Source of the DNA: Belliella alkalica
Lineage (GTDB): Bacteria > Bacteroidota > Bacteroidia > Cytophagales > Cyclobacteriaceae
Reading direction: 5' to 3'
NCBI RefSeq assembly: GCF_022549785.1
Contig: NZ_JAKZGO010000010.1
Coordinates: 85,888 to 149,887 of the forward strand
DNA: 64,000 nucleotides
Shown here: positions 25,667 through 35,500 of the stretch, piece by piece
How positions within the stretch are numbered: position 1 is the stretch's first letter
Layout of the letters: every line of letters begins with the position of its first letter
The notes under the pieces: model-generated
Database searches by the model: none
What the model was told of the DNA's origin: nothing
The model's input: only the letters and a program-made list of their open reading frames with translations
Translations under genes and position numbers: made by a program

Positions 25667-26413
25667 CTAGGTTTGGTCACCTTTTTCTTTGATATAGATT
25701 GATACCAAGTCAGTCATCAGCCTATAACCTACATCAGAAGGGTGGATTCCATCTGTTGCAAAAAAGGCTGCTTCATATTTTTCGTTTTGATTGATAAAAC
25801 TGACCTTTGGGTTGTTTTTAGCTATGTTTTTCACTTCCAAACTCAGTATTTCTCTATGGATTTTCAGAAAAAATCTGATGATTTTTGGGATCGCAGGGAA
25901 ATGATGGACTGGCGGAATAAGCGGTATGATAAATTGCTCGCATGATTTTTCTTTCTTGACAAAAAGGATAAAGTCATTTAGTCCTTTAGTGAATTTTGTA
26001 GGTGAAGAGAATTGGAAGCAGTCATTTGCACCTATGAGCACAATACATTTTCCAAAAGAATCAGGTAATTTACTTTCATTCTTTTCGTACAAAGTAAGGA
26101 GTCTTGATGATTTCAAACCGTTTTTACCGACATTGAAAATGTTGTAATTGTCAAGCAACGTTTCTGCCATCATTGATCCGAAAGTAGTTTCCTTTTTGCT
26201 TGCGCCAACTCCAGCAGCAGTGGATTCACCGATTATAAGCAAATTTGGATTTGAGCTGTTTGTGCCAAACTCCAAGTATTCGCTATGTGGAGGGAGTTTT
26301 ATGATGTTTTTGCGAAGTTTGTTTCCAGCAGATTTCAAAAAAGGATAGCAAGGAATAAGCAGCAAAATCTCAAAGAGGTACAATGTTCTTGATTTGAGAA
26401 TATTCAAATTCAT
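25667..26413 (-). CDS. SGNH/GDSL-family hydrolase
   Basis: The 248-residue protein shows SGNH block I as LLIIGESTAAGVGA (nucleophile Ser in GES), block III as VLIGANDCFQF and block V as DGIHPSDVGYRLM with catalytic Asp and His. A hydrophobic N terminus (about 9-25) may anchor or export it. Such enzymes are esterases or lipases acting on acyl or acetyl esters. The substrate is unknown. A hairpin with AAAAGGTG/CACCTTTT arms (25657-25686) overlaps the last codons and followed by T-rich DNA acts as the likely terminator. Confidence 0.85.
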   Translation of the reverse strand: MNLNILKSRTLYLFEILLLIPCYPFLKSAGNKLRKNIIKLPPHSEYLEFGTNSSNPNLLIIGESTAAGVGASKKETTFGSMMAETLLDNYNIFNVGKNGLKSSRLLTLYEKNESKLPDSFGKCIVLIGANDCFQFSSPTKFTKGLNDFILFVKKEKSCEQFIIPLIPPVHHFPAIPKIIRFFLKIHREILSLEVKNIAKNNPKVSFINQNEKYEAAFFATDGIHPSDVGYRLMTDLVSIYIKEKGDQT

Positions 26414-26455
26414 CTTGTTTGTTTAAAAAGAGAAAACAAATTGGTTCAAAAGTTT

Positions 26456-26483
26456 ACAGATCGCCTAAAAATAGACGATCTGT
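26456..26483 (-). terminator. terminator after the SUI1-like gene
   Basis: An 8-bp stem (ACAGATCG / CGATCTGT) with a 12-base loop lies 22 bases past the stop of the gene at 26505. It probably ends the uspA-SUI1 transcript, although the following T-run is weak. Confidence 0.65.
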
Positions 26484-26504
26484 TTTATGTTGTTTTTATA
26501 ATAA

Positions 26505-26861
26505 TCAGCCACCTGATTTTTTGGCTTTATAGCCAGCGGCTTGTAGAATGGTGACTACTTTGTCCCTGTGGTCACCTTGAATTAGGATTTCATTGTCTTT
26601 GGCACTTCCTCCAACACCACATTTGTTTTTGAGCATCTTGCCCAAATCCTTTAAGTCATCTTCTGTACCTACAAATCCTTCGATCAATGTCACTTGTTTA
26701 CCTCCTCGAGATTTTTTGTCAAGCATCACTTTGAGGTTTTGCTGCTGAGGTGGAAGTGTGTTTTGTTCATCACCGTCTCCTAAGTCAAACTCAAAGTTAT
26801 CACTTGTGGAGTAAACTACTCCATCTCTTTTTTTCCAATCGTTGTTTTTACTTTTTGCCAT
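26505..26861 (-). CDS. SUI1/eIF1-like translation factor (YciH family)
   Basis: The 118-residue protein has a polar N-terminal extension and the SUI1 domain at about 40-115. RGGKQVTLIEGFVGTEDDLK, LGKMLKNKCGVGGSAKDNEI and LIQGDHRDKVVTILQAAGYK are the family blocks. Bacterial members bind the small ribosomal subunit and can affect start-codon fidelity, though their physiological role is unclear. Its start lies four bases after the universal-stress-protein stop, so the two genes are cotranscribed. Confidence 0.9.
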   Translation of the reverse strand: MAKSKNNDWKKRDGVVYSTSDNFEFDLGDGDEQNTLPPQQQNLKVMLDKKSRGGKQVTLIEGFVGTEDDLKDLGKMLKNKCGVGGSAKDNEILIQGDHRDKVVTILQAAGYKAKKSGG

Positions 26862-26865
26862 TTTT

Positions 26866-27711
26866 TTATTTCACTTTCATTGTCCATACCGGTCTTTTGG
26901 CATGATTTACTACATCTTCGGCGATGCTTCCACTTAGCAGATGCAAGAAGCCTGTTCTGCCATGAGTTGCCATTGCAATCAAGTCTGCATTCGAATCTTC
27001 GGCAAATTCTATAATTCCTTCTTCTTCTGAAGAACTGTTAAATACTTCCATTGAGTAGTTTTCGAGCTGATGTTCTTTTACAAACTCCTCCATAGTTTTT
27101 TTGGAACTGCGTGTGTTTTCGAACATACTTGGAGTATTTATTTTAACCAAAGCTAATTCAGCTTCCAACACGGATACTAGTTTTTTAAGTTTATTAACCA
27201 CCTTGGCTGCACTTTCTCCAAAATCGCTCGCAAAAACTATTTTCTTGATCTCATTTATGTCTCTTTTGTCTTTGACAGTGATGACAGGACAAGAGGCATT
27301 TCTCACAATCTTTTCTGTATTGCTACCTATCAAAAGCTCCTCTAGCCCACTTGTTCCTTTGGAACCCATGACAATTAAGTTTGCATCAAAATCAGTCACT
27401 TCTTTTGTGATTCCTGCATAAGGGTTGCCAAATACCAGTTTTGTCGAAAATTTGTAATCAACATTTGAATGTAAGGCTTCGATTTCTGCTAGTTGGGTTT
27501 TTCGTTTTTCGATCAGCTCGATTACATAAATCTGATCGATTTCATTGCCGGACTCTACCGTTCCCATCGTCCCGAGGGAAGTCATGGTGGGTGCTTCTAA
27601 GACATGCAGTAACTTGAGGTGAGCTTTGGTTTTTGAAGCCAATCCTTGAGCAAATTCAAGGGCATTTTGTGCTTCTTTAGAAAAATCATAAGGTACGAGG
27701 ATAGTTTTCAT
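26866..27711 (-). CDS. universal stress protein, two UspA domains
   Basis: The 281-residue protein contains two tandem Usp domains (about 1-145 and 150-281). The first ends with IVMGSKGTSGLEELLIGSNTEKIVRNASCPVITVK, which keeps the ATP-binding G-x2-G-x9-G-(S/T) pattern. The second ends with IAMATHGRTGFLHLLSGSIAEDVV. Two-domain Usps are cytoplasmic nucleotide-binding stress proteins. It is the first gene of a two-gene unit with the SUI1-like gene. Confidence 0.92.
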   Translation of the reverse strand: MKTILVPYDFSKEAQNALEFAQGLASKTKAHLKLLHVLEAPTMTSLGTMGTVESGNEIDQIYVIELIEKRKTQLAEIEALHSNVDYKFSTKLVFGNPYAGITKEVTDFDANLIVMGSKGTSGLEELLIGSNTEKIVRNASCPVITVKDKRDINEIKKIVFASDFGESAAKVVNKLKKLVSVLEAELALVKINTPSMFENTRSSKKTMEEFVKEHQLENYSMEVFNSSSEEEGIIEFAEDSNADLIAMATHGRTGFLHLLSGSIAEDVVNHAKRPVWTMKVK

Positions 27712-27778
27712 GGTGATTGTTTTGGTTTAGATTCAGGAAAATACAAAAAATAAGTAATCAAGTTAAAGGTTTGACCAA

Positions 27779-28693
27779 TTAATTAAAAATAAAGAAACCT
27801 ATCCCAAATGCAATTACCCAAAGTAATGTAGAAATCGCCATTTTTTTGAGATAAGGGTCTATCATTGCAGAATTTTCACCCTGACTTACTCCAACAGCTA
27901 CTCGAATCATTAGGGGAGAAATCAAAATTGGGAAAAGAGACCAATAAGAATTTTGAATGATAGCGAATACGATGATTGTGATGTTGCCACCAAGAATAAG
28001 ACTCCAGTTATATTTTACGGCAGCTTTTTTCCCAATTCTGACGGGAATAGATTTCTTGCCTGCTTTGGTGTCGGATTCTATATCCCTGATATTATTGATA
28101 TTCAAAACTGCTGTGCTGAACATTCCCAAAGAGACAGCTGGTAATAAATTGATCCAATCAAAACTCAATGTGTGGAGAAAATACGTTCCAGATACTCCAA
28201 GTAACCCAAAGAATAGAAAAACAGAAATGTCTCCAAGTCCAGCGTATCCATAAGGTTTTTTGCCAGATGTGTAAGTCACTGCAGCTATAATAGCTAAGAT
28301 TCCCAATCCTAAGAATAGAAAGAAAAGTCTCCAATCATTCAAGCTGATATAAAGTAAAATCAAACCGCTGACCAGAGAAAGAACTGCAAAAAGAATCATC
28401 GCTTTCTTCATTTCCGAAAGGCTAATTACTCCTGATTGCACCGCTCTGATAGGGCCTTTCCTGTCGATGCTATCTGCTCCATGTACACTGTCACCATAGT
28501 CATTTGCTAAATTGGACAGTATTTGAAGGAAAATGGTGGTGATAGCTGCTAGAATGAATATTTCCAACCGAAAGCTATTGTTTGAGGCAGCGAGAATGGA
28601 GCCCATCAAGATGCTCGACAAAGCCAAAGGTAAAGTTCTCAGTCTAATAGCATGAAGCCAAGCTTGTTTTTTACTCGCAAGAGTGATTTCCAC
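27779..28693 (-). CDS. menA: 1,4-dihydroxy-2-naphthoate polyprenyltransferase MenA
   Basis: The 304-residue UbiA-superfamily membrane enzyme attaches the isoprenoid tail to DHNA in menaquinone synthesis. About eight to nine membrane helices are seen. The first Asp-rich motif is in NLANDYGDSVHGADS (NxxxD with DxxxxD) and the second in NNIRDIESDTKAGKKS. RKGPIRAVQSG is a MenA-specific block. It follows the gpx terminator and so seems to have its own promoter. Confidence 0.94.
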   Translation of the reverse strand: MEITLASKKQAWLHAIRLRTLPLALSSILMGSILAASNNSFRLEIFILAAITTIFLQILSNLANDYGDSVHGADSIDRKGPIRAVQSGVISLSEMKKAMILFAVLSLVSGLILLYISLNDWRLFFLFLGLGILAIIAAVTYTSGKKPYGYAGLGDISVFLFFGLLGVSGTYFLHTLSFDWINLLPAVSLGMFSTAVLNINNIRDIESDTKAGKKSIPVRIGKKAAVKYNWSLILGGNITIIVFAIIQNSYWSLFPILISPLMIRVAVGVSQGENSAMIDPYLKKMAISTLLWVIAFGIGFFIFN

Positions 28694-28723
28694 GTTGTGT
28701 TTTTTTTTGCTAAAATAATAAAA

Positions 28724-28751
28724 AGACCTGTTTTCCTAAGAAAACAGGTCT
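28724..28751 (-). terminator. terminator after the glutathione peroxidase gene
   Basis: A perfect 12-bp stem (AGACCTGTTTTC / GAAAACAGGTCT) has a 4-base loop. On the minus strand TTTTATTATTTT follows. It lies 23 bases beyond the gpx stop. Confidence 0.92.
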
Positions 28752-28774
28752 AAAATTGATTAGAATCCTAAAAA

Positions 28775-29362
28775 TTAGGATTTTATAAGGTTGATAATTT
28801 CATCATCCATTGGGTTTACTGATGAGGCGAAGAACTTTTTCAATTCACCGTTTTCATCGATAAAGTATTTGCAGAAATTCCAACTTGGCTCTTTATCATT
28901 CCAACCATTTAGGTCTTTGTCGGATAGCCACCTATACAAAGGGTGTTTGTCAGCACCTTTGACAGATATTTTGTCAAACATCTGAAAAGTCACTCCATAA
29001 TTTGTGCTGCAGAACTGCTTGATATCTTCATTGGTTCCCGGCTCCTGTCCTCCAAAATTGTTTGCAGGAAATGCTAGGATGACCACCTTTTCTCCATATT
29101 CTTCATTCAATTTTTGAAGATCTTCATACTGTGGTGTATATCCACATTTGGAAGCGACATTGACCAATAGGAGTTTTTTACCTTTGAATTGGCTGAAATC
29201 GACTTCATTGCCATCGATATCATTTAGCTTAAAATCGTAAATAGATTTTTCCATGATCATTTTGTCTAAGGTTAGTGGATCTGAATTTTGTGGTTCTTTT
29301 TTTTGTACACTTGAAGTACAAGCAAAAGCAATCAGTACGAGAATTGCCAATAAGTTTTTCAT
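28775..29362 (-). CDS. glutathione peroxidase-like lipoprotein
   Basis: The 195-residue protein has a lipoprotein signal (MKNLLAILVLIAFAC), then a thioredoxin-fold GPx domain from about residue 38. The active site is NVASKCGYTPQY with cysteine in place of selenocysteine, and the other catalytic-tetrad residues lie in NNFGGQEPG (Gln) and SWNFCKYF (Trp). These enzymes reduce hydroperoxides, usually with thioredoxin rather than glutathione in bacteria. The lipid anchor puts it in the envelope. It starts 9 bases after argS, an unusual partner, and is followed by a strong terminator. Confidence 0.93.
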   Translation of the reverse strand: MKNLLAILVLIAFACTSSVQKKEPQNSDPLTLDKMIMEKSIYDFKLNDIDGNEVDFSQFKGKKLLLVNVASKCGYTPQYEDLQKLNEEYGEKVVILAFPANNFGGQEPGTNEDIKQFCSTNYGVTFQMFDKISVKGADKHPLYRWLSDKDLNGWNDKEPSWNFCKYFIDENGELKKFFASSVNPMDDEIINLIKS

Positions 29363-29371
29363 AGTAGTTTT

Positions 29372-31162
29372 TTACATTCTATCTGGGACATTTATTCCTA
29401 ACAACTTCATTCCGCCTTTGATTGTTTTGGCTGTCAAGGCTGATAAAGCAACTCTGAAAGCTTGGATCTTTTCGTCAGACTCGTTGAAAATGGATTGCTC
29501 TGCATAGAAGCGATTGTATTCTTTTGCCAAATCGAATAAGTATTGGGCAAGTAGGGCAGGAGAGTAGTCTTCACCTGCTTGTTTGATTTTTTTCTCGAAA
29601 TCATACAAGACGATGATCAAATCTCTCTCAGCATCTTCCAATTTGTCAATTCCTTCAAAACCATCAGTTTTAAAATTCACACCGATTTGCTCAGCTTTTC
29701 TCAATATAGAAGCAATTCTTGCATGGGAATATTGAATGAAAGGCCCAGTATTCCCTTGGAACTCTATTGATTCTTGGGGATTGAAGAGCATTCTCTTTTT
29801 TGGATCTACCTTTAGCAAGAAGTATTTCAAAGCTCCCAATCCTAAAGTCTCATATAACTCAGCAGCTTCTTGCTGTGAAAAACCTTCGATCTTCCCAAGT
29901 TCCTTCGTATGAGTCTCAGCAGTTGTGACCATTTCATGCATCAAATCATCAGCATCTACTACAGTTCCTTCACGGGATTTCATTTTGCCTGTTGGAAGAT
30001 CTACCATGCCATAGGAAAGATGATAAAGTCCTTCACCATATGGGCGACCAAGTTTTCTCATGATTTTGAATAAGACATCGAAATGATAATCTTGCTCATT
30101 TCCCACCACATAAATGGATTTGTCGAAACCGAAGTCATTGAACTTTAAATCGCAAGTCCCCATATCTTGGGTGATATAAACGGAAGTGCCGTCTCCTCTC
30201 AGTACCAATTTTTCATCCAAACCTTCCTCACTCAAATCTACCCAAGTGGAACCATTGTCTTTTTTGAAGAATACACCCTTGGTAAGGCCTTCTTCTACAA
30301 TGTCTTTCCCTAAAAGGTATGTGTCAGATTCATAGTAGTATTTGTCGAAATTGACACCCATTTTTTGGTAAGTTGCTTCAAAACCTTCATACACCCAGCC
30401 ATTCATCAATTTCCATAGATCAACAGTCTCAGCATCATTGGCTTCCCACTTACGGAGCATTTCCTGGGCTTCAAGCATCAGTGGAGCATTCTTTTTTGCT
30501 TCATCTTCTGACTGGCCCTGGGCAGCTAGTTCACTGATTTGTTTTTTGTATTCTTTATCAAAAATAACATAGTACTTACCCGCCAAATGATCTCCTTTCA
30601 ATCCCGAAGATTGTGGAGTTTCATTATTCCCGAAATGCTGGTAAGCGACCATAGATTTGCATATATGTATGCCTCGGTCATTGACAAGGTTGGCTTTTGT
30701 TACTTCGTAGCCGTTTGCTTTGAGGATTTCAGAAATTGAATAACCCAAAAAATTATTTCGAAGATGGCCTAGATGAAGAGGCTTATTGGTGTTGGGAGAA
30801 GAGTATTCTACCATTACTTTCTTTCCATTTGCAGGAAGTTGACCAAAGTTTGGATTGGAATAAAGGTCACTGAATATTTGGATCCATGAAGCTTGTGCAA
30901 CTGAAATATTCAAAAAACCTTTCACAACATTGTAAGCTGTCACTAAATCACTGTTTGCAACCAAAAAATCCCCGAGCTTATTTCCACTTGCTTCAGGAGC
31001 CATTTTGGTAACCTTGAGATAAGGAAACATCACAAATGTATATGTCCCTTCAAATTCTTTTCTAGTCGGTTGCAAACCTAACTCTTCCAAAGAAACCTCA
31101 TGACCAAAAACCTCCCTAAATCCTTTTTGGATAACGGGAATAATTTGTTCTTCTAAATTCAT
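29372..31162 (-). CDS. argS: arginyl-tRNA synthetase ArgS
   Basis: This 596-residue class I synthetase has the ArgS N-terminal additive domain (about 1-105). The HIGH-like motif is in EYSSPNTNKPLHLGHLRNNFLG (HLGH). LPTGKMKSREGTVVDADDL is the KMSKS-equivalent region, and the C-terminal anticodon-binding DALR domain ends in LLGINVPDRM. It charges tRNA-Arg in the cytoplasm. A TAnnTTTG promoter lies at 31205-31212, and the gpx-like gene is in the same transcription unit. Confidence 0.97.
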   Translation of the reverse strand: MNLEEQIIPVIQKGFREVFGHEVSLEELGLQPTRKEFEGTYTFVMFPYLKVTKMAPEASGNKLGDFLVANSDLVTAYNVVKGFLNISVAQASWIQIFSDLYSNPNFGQLPANGKKVMVEYSSPNTNKPLHLGHLRNNFLGYSISEILKANGYEVTKANLVNDRGIHICKSMVAYQHFGNNETPQSSGLKGDHLAGKYYVIFDKEYKKQISELAAQGQSEDEAKKNAPLMLEAQEMLRKWEANDAETVDLWKLMNGWVYEGFEATYQKMGVNFDKYYYESDTYLLGKDIVEEGLTKGVFFKKDNGSTWVDLSEEGLDEKLVLRGDGTSVYITQDMGTCDLKFNDFGFDKSIYVVGNEQDYHFDVLFKIMRKLGRPYGEGLYHLSYGMVDLPTGKMKSREGTVVDADDLMHEMVTTAETHTKELGKIEGFSQQEAAELYETLGLGALKYFLLKVDPKKRMLFNPQESIEFQGNTGPFIQYSHARIASILRKAEQIGVNFKTDGFEGIDKLEDAERDLIIVLYDFEKKIKQAGEDYSPALLAQYLFDLAKEYNRFYAEQSIFNESDEKIQAFRVALSALTAKTIKGGMKLLGINVPDRM

Positions 31163-31204
31163 CTTATTTATATTGTTGACTTGGATTGTTTTTTTCTAAG
31201 TCTG

Positions 31205-31212
31205 CAAAGATA
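31205..31212 (-). promoter_or_regulatory. TAnnTTTG promoter box of argS
   Basis: CAAAGATA reads TATCTTTG on the minus strand, 43 bases upstream of the argS start. No clear TTG stands at 19 bases, only CTG slightly further upstream. Confidence 0.5.
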
Positions 31213-31369
31213 GGGAAAGGTTTTTTCTTTCCGCAGTCCATTCCCCACCTTAATGTATAAATGATACTAAGGTGATGAAAAGGCTTCTAGGGTGTTTTTT
31301 GCTGCAAAGGTTTTGATTTGGGATTTTCATTAATCTTTGCGTAGCCTTGCGGTGAAGGAAAGTTAGTTT

Positions 31370-32320
31370 TTAGTAATTTTCTACTAATGATCTCGTTGTG
31401 GCTTCTAATACTTCAAAAGCATTTTCGGCCATAAGATTTTCGGTGTCAAGGGTTGGGTTTACCTCTACAATTTCCCAGCAGCAGACTCTTTTGTCTTTGA
31501 TGAGTTCAGTATTGAGCTCAATAGCTTCTTCTACTGTCAATCCATTCGCAACAGGAGTGCCTGTACCTACAGAGATAGAACTGTCCATGCTGTCCACATC
31601 AAAGGAAATATAGACTTGATCACAATCTTTCAGTGTCTCAAGGGCTAATTTTGCGATTTCCACCACCCCTTTTTCTCTTACTTCCTCGGTAGTGAAATTT
31701 TTGATTCCATTTTTTTTGATGATGTGGTTTTCTGGTTCTTCTGTATCTCGTACCGAAATGAATACAATATCTTTTGGGTTAATTTTAGGCATTTCGCCTC
31801 CAATATTTTTAATTTTCTCCCAATACTGAATGGTTTCTTCACCAGGTTCATTCACTTGGCAGTCCATATTGTCAGTTTTGATACACATGGCCAAAGGCAT
31901 ACCATGCATATTGCCCGAGGGAGTAGTATAAGGTGTGTGTAAATCAGCGTGCGCGTCAATCCAAATTACCCCAAGTCTTTTATTAGGATCGGCGGATTTG
32001 ATACCCATGATGGTTCCTGCTGCAGTAGAATGATCACCGGCAAGTACTATGGGGAATTTCTTTTCTAGTCTGAGGGATTCTATCGTACTATAGACATTTT
32101 TCAATACTTGATATACTCCATCTATGTACTTTGCATGTGGATGTTTGTTGCCTTTCCATAAGAAGTTGTTGGCATCAGGAACATTAATAGGGTCAAATTT
32201 TGTGAAAAAATCAGAGGCTTTATCCAAACTGGCAATCTTTAGGGCATCAATTCCCAAACTGGCTCCTCGCGTTCCTGCAGCGATTTCAGAACGGACTTCT
32301 ACTAGTTTAATTTTTCTCAT
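31370..32320 (-). CDS. rocF: arginase (ureohydrolase family)
   Basis: The 316-residue protein carries the dimanganese ligands of ureohydrolases in GDHSTAAGT, WIDAHADLHTP (DxHxD) and SFDVDSMDSS (DxD). NMHGMPLA between them contains the arginase-type HG(M/N)P motif, and VSVRDTEEPE is also typical. It hydrolyses arginine to ornithine and urea. With the arginine decarboxylase-like gene at 41323 it suggests two arginine fates in this chromosome region, but the two are not in one operon. The symbol rests on family similarity. Formiminoglutamase or agmatinase activity is less likely. Confidence 0.87.
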   Translation of the reverse strand: MRKIKLVEVRSEIAAGTRGASLGIDALKIASLDKASDFFTKFDPINVPDANNFLWKGNKHPHAKYIDGVYQVLKNVYSTIESLRLEKKFPIVLAGDHSTAAGTIMGIKSADPNKRLGVIWIDAHADLHTPYTTPSGNMHGMPLAMCIKTDNMDCQVNEPGEETIQYWEKIKNIGGEMPKINPKDIVFISVRDTEEPENHIIKKNGIKNFTTEEVREKGVVEIAKLALETLKDCDQVYISFDVDSMDSSISVGTGTPVANGLTVEEAIELNTELIKDKRVCCWEIVEVNPTLDTENLMAENAFEVLEATTRSLVENY

Positions 32321-32372
32321 AAATGGTCTTGATATAATCGGGTTTATCTTCTGTAAGCTTCAAATATTTGGG

Positions 32373-32380
32373 CAAAAGTA
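32373..32380 (-). promoter_or_regulatory. TAnnTTTG promoter box of the arginase gene
   Basis: CAAAAGTA reads TACTTTTG on the minus strand, 53 bases before the start codon. The expected TTG position holds TGG at 20 bases. Confidence 0.45.
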
Positions 32381-32514
32381 GTCAAAATTGACCGAAAAAC
32401 CATTTTGATAATTTTTTGGACACTTGTGAAAGAATAAAAATGGGGTTTTATTGTCTTTCATTCAAAATAACAAATATTTTGATTAGGTAGGGGAATAATT
32501 TTTAAAAAAAATAA

Positions 32515-32568
32515 GGGCCGCCTTTTCTATAAACTTATCAATCATTTATCGAAAAATTTTGGCAGCCC
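32515..32568 (-). terminator. likely terminator of the Oar-like receptor gene
   Basis: On the minus strand GGGCTGCC and GGCGGCCC pair (one U-G) around a 38-base AT-rich loop and are followed by TTATTTTTTTT. It lies 17 bases after the receptor stop. The long loop makes it less certain than the others. Confidence 0.6.
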
Positions 32569-32584
32569 TCTTATGGGGTAATTG

Positions 32585-35500
32585 TTAATTGAAAATGTAT
32601 CTCAAACCTAGTTGCATCTGCCAAACATCTCCGATGTTAGCAGTTCTGGTAAAGCTGTCAGATACAAGGTTTCCATTCGATGGGTTCATTTGATAAGTTG
32701 GGATGTTTGTAGTTGGATCAATTCCAACTATCCCAATAGGAGATTCGTTGGTGATGATTTGACCAACTCCCCATTTGTTGTTGATCATATTCGTGAAGTT
32801 GAAAACATCGGCTCTAAGCTGAAGAGTATTTCTTTTTCCTCCAATATTTAGAAAGAATTCTTGCATAAAAGAAAGATCAAGTCTTCCCACAACTGGGAAT
32901 TGAACCCCATTTCTCAAAGCATACATTCCTCTTCTTGTACTTAGATGTGCATCTTGCTCAATAAATTGGTTGAAAGCAGCTCTTTGGTCTGCTGCACTAA
33001 ATGTGGTCCCGTTTACTGTCAATGGTTCAAACAGCATTTCATCTAATTGCGCCGTTGTTGGCACAAAGAGCAAATCATTTCCTACGATCTGATCACCATT
33101 TATATCTGTGTTGTAAACATAAGATTCAACGCCTTGATTCCGAAGTTCATAGAATAATGAAACAGAAGTAGCAAAGTTTTTCGCATATTCTTTTCTATAC
33201 CCAACAGAACTTATCAATCGATGTCTTTGGTCATCTAAAGAGAATCCTAATTCAGGATAATTCCCGCCTCTCACAGATGCAATGTTTTCATAAGACAGAA
33301 AATGTTGTGTATTTCCATCTACCATGTTTTTTGCAACAGCATAGTTGTATGCTGCCATAGCGTGAAGGCCACTGCTGAAGTTTTTCTGTAATTGAAATGT
33401 CAAACTATAAGAATAACCTTGGCTTGTATTATCCAAAACCACAGCATTTGTGATATTTTGATTTAGCCTATTTGCTTCATCGCTGAATCCATAAAGTGGT
33501 CTATCATCAGGCCCAGCAAGGTTTCTAGTCGATGGTCGCAAATTGGAGTCATAAAATAGTAGATCACTTACTTGTTGTGTATAGATGGCTTCGAAAGTAG
33601 CAACCAAACCTCCAAACAAATCCTTATCGATTCCAATATTTGACCTCCAAACCTGAGGATTCCTGAATCCTGGATCTATATAAGCCAGATCATAGGAGTC
33701 AGGAGCGCCCCCATTGGAAGGGATGTAAGCATTTACATCCGGATTAAAAGGAAAGTTGGTGGTATTATCCTCTCTAATTTGTCCTTGCAGCACTCCATTG
33801 GTATTTACCATATTGGAAATGTTGATGTAGATAGGTCTTCCGGAAAACAAGCCTGTTCCACCTCTTATCTGGAAGTTTCTGTCTCCAAGAACATCCCAAT
33901 TGAACCCAAGTCTTGGACTCCACATATACTGTGGTTCAGGGAGTCTGTCTGTCCTGATTGTGATAGGTTCCCCGTTTGGTTTTTGGAAATTCAAACTTTC
34001 AGCTGCAATATTTCTCTCTGCAGTTTGTCCATAAAATGGAACATCAAGTCTAAGTCCAGCAGTCACTTTCAGATTATTTGTAACATTGATCTCGTCTTGG
34101 ATATATGCACTAGCTATGTATGCCTGGGTATTGGCAGTAGGTATTCCTCCTCCAGGAAGTGCAGAATATTGACGTTGGAACCTTCTAAGTTCTACTTCTT
34201 CACCCGCTGCATCCCTGTAAAAATCGTCTAGGGAATTGTAAACATAATGTCCGAAAAATGTCGGGGTAAATGTGTATCTGAAATCAAAATACTCAAAATT
34301 CAATCCAGCTGTAACTGTGTGGTTACCAAGATATGCTGTAAAGTTGTTTTGGATTTGCCAAGTATCAGAGTCCAAACCTCTGTTTGGTGATAGAAGGTCA
34401 GTACCGAAAGAAATGTAATTTCTTCCTCCTTCAAGAATATCTACCATTGGAAAGTCTCCGCCTCCCCACGATCGGGAGTTTCTATTTGCAGTTAACCCAA
34501 ATCGAAGTTCATTTGAAAATTTATTCCCAAAATTTGACTGAAGCTCTACTATTCCTGAATAGATGTCATCATTGAGCAAGTAGTTTGAGTTTGCGTAATT
34601 AAGTGAGAACAAGTTTTGGTTTCTACCTCCAAAGCCTAATGATGTTCGAGCTACAGGTCTTTCCATGGAGGAAATCAATGTGTTGAATCTTGCGCTTAGC
34701 TTGTGATTTTCATTGATATTGTAATCCAATTTGATCAAAAATTTGTCTGATCTGGTAGGTAAATTGTAATCTTCATATTCACCAGGGTCATACCCGAAGT
34801 TATCATTCAAGAATCCCCTTAATTCATCCATGTCGGATTTTTGAACTCTGGTGACGTTTGCGCCAGTTCTGCCTGGAGCAGCCGCTACAAAAGGGGAGTT
34901 TGGATCACTTCTTCTTTCAGATTCGGCACTAATGAAGAAAAATAACTTGTTTTTGATAATTGGGCCACCTAGTCTAAATCCATATTGCTGTACGCTGAAG
35001 TCATCAGTGACTACATCAGAACCTCTTGCATTGGTGCCGACCATTCTTTGGTTTCTGTTGTTGACAAAAGCCGAACCTCTCATTTCATTGTCTCCAGACC
35101 TTGTGATCGCATTGATGGCAGCACCGGTAAACCCACCTTGTGTGACATCATAAGGAGCAATGTTGACTTGGATTTCTTCTATTGCTTCCAAAGAAATAGG
35201 TGTAGATCCTGTAGGCGCTCCAGGAATAGACCCTGATAGTCCAAACGCATTGTTGAAAACACTCCCATCCAAAGAGAAATTGATAGCCTTTGGATCCTGT
35301 CCGGCAAAAGATTCTCCAGAAGACTGTGGTGTCAATCTTGTAAAATCCTGAACACTTCTACTCAATGTAGGCATTGTAGTTATAGCTTCTCTGTTGATGG
35401 TAGTGGAAGCACCTGTTTTTTCATCATTCAAAAGTGGGTCCTTGAACGCAGCGATTTCTACAGCATCCATTTCTATTCCTTCATCGTCCATCGTTACGTT

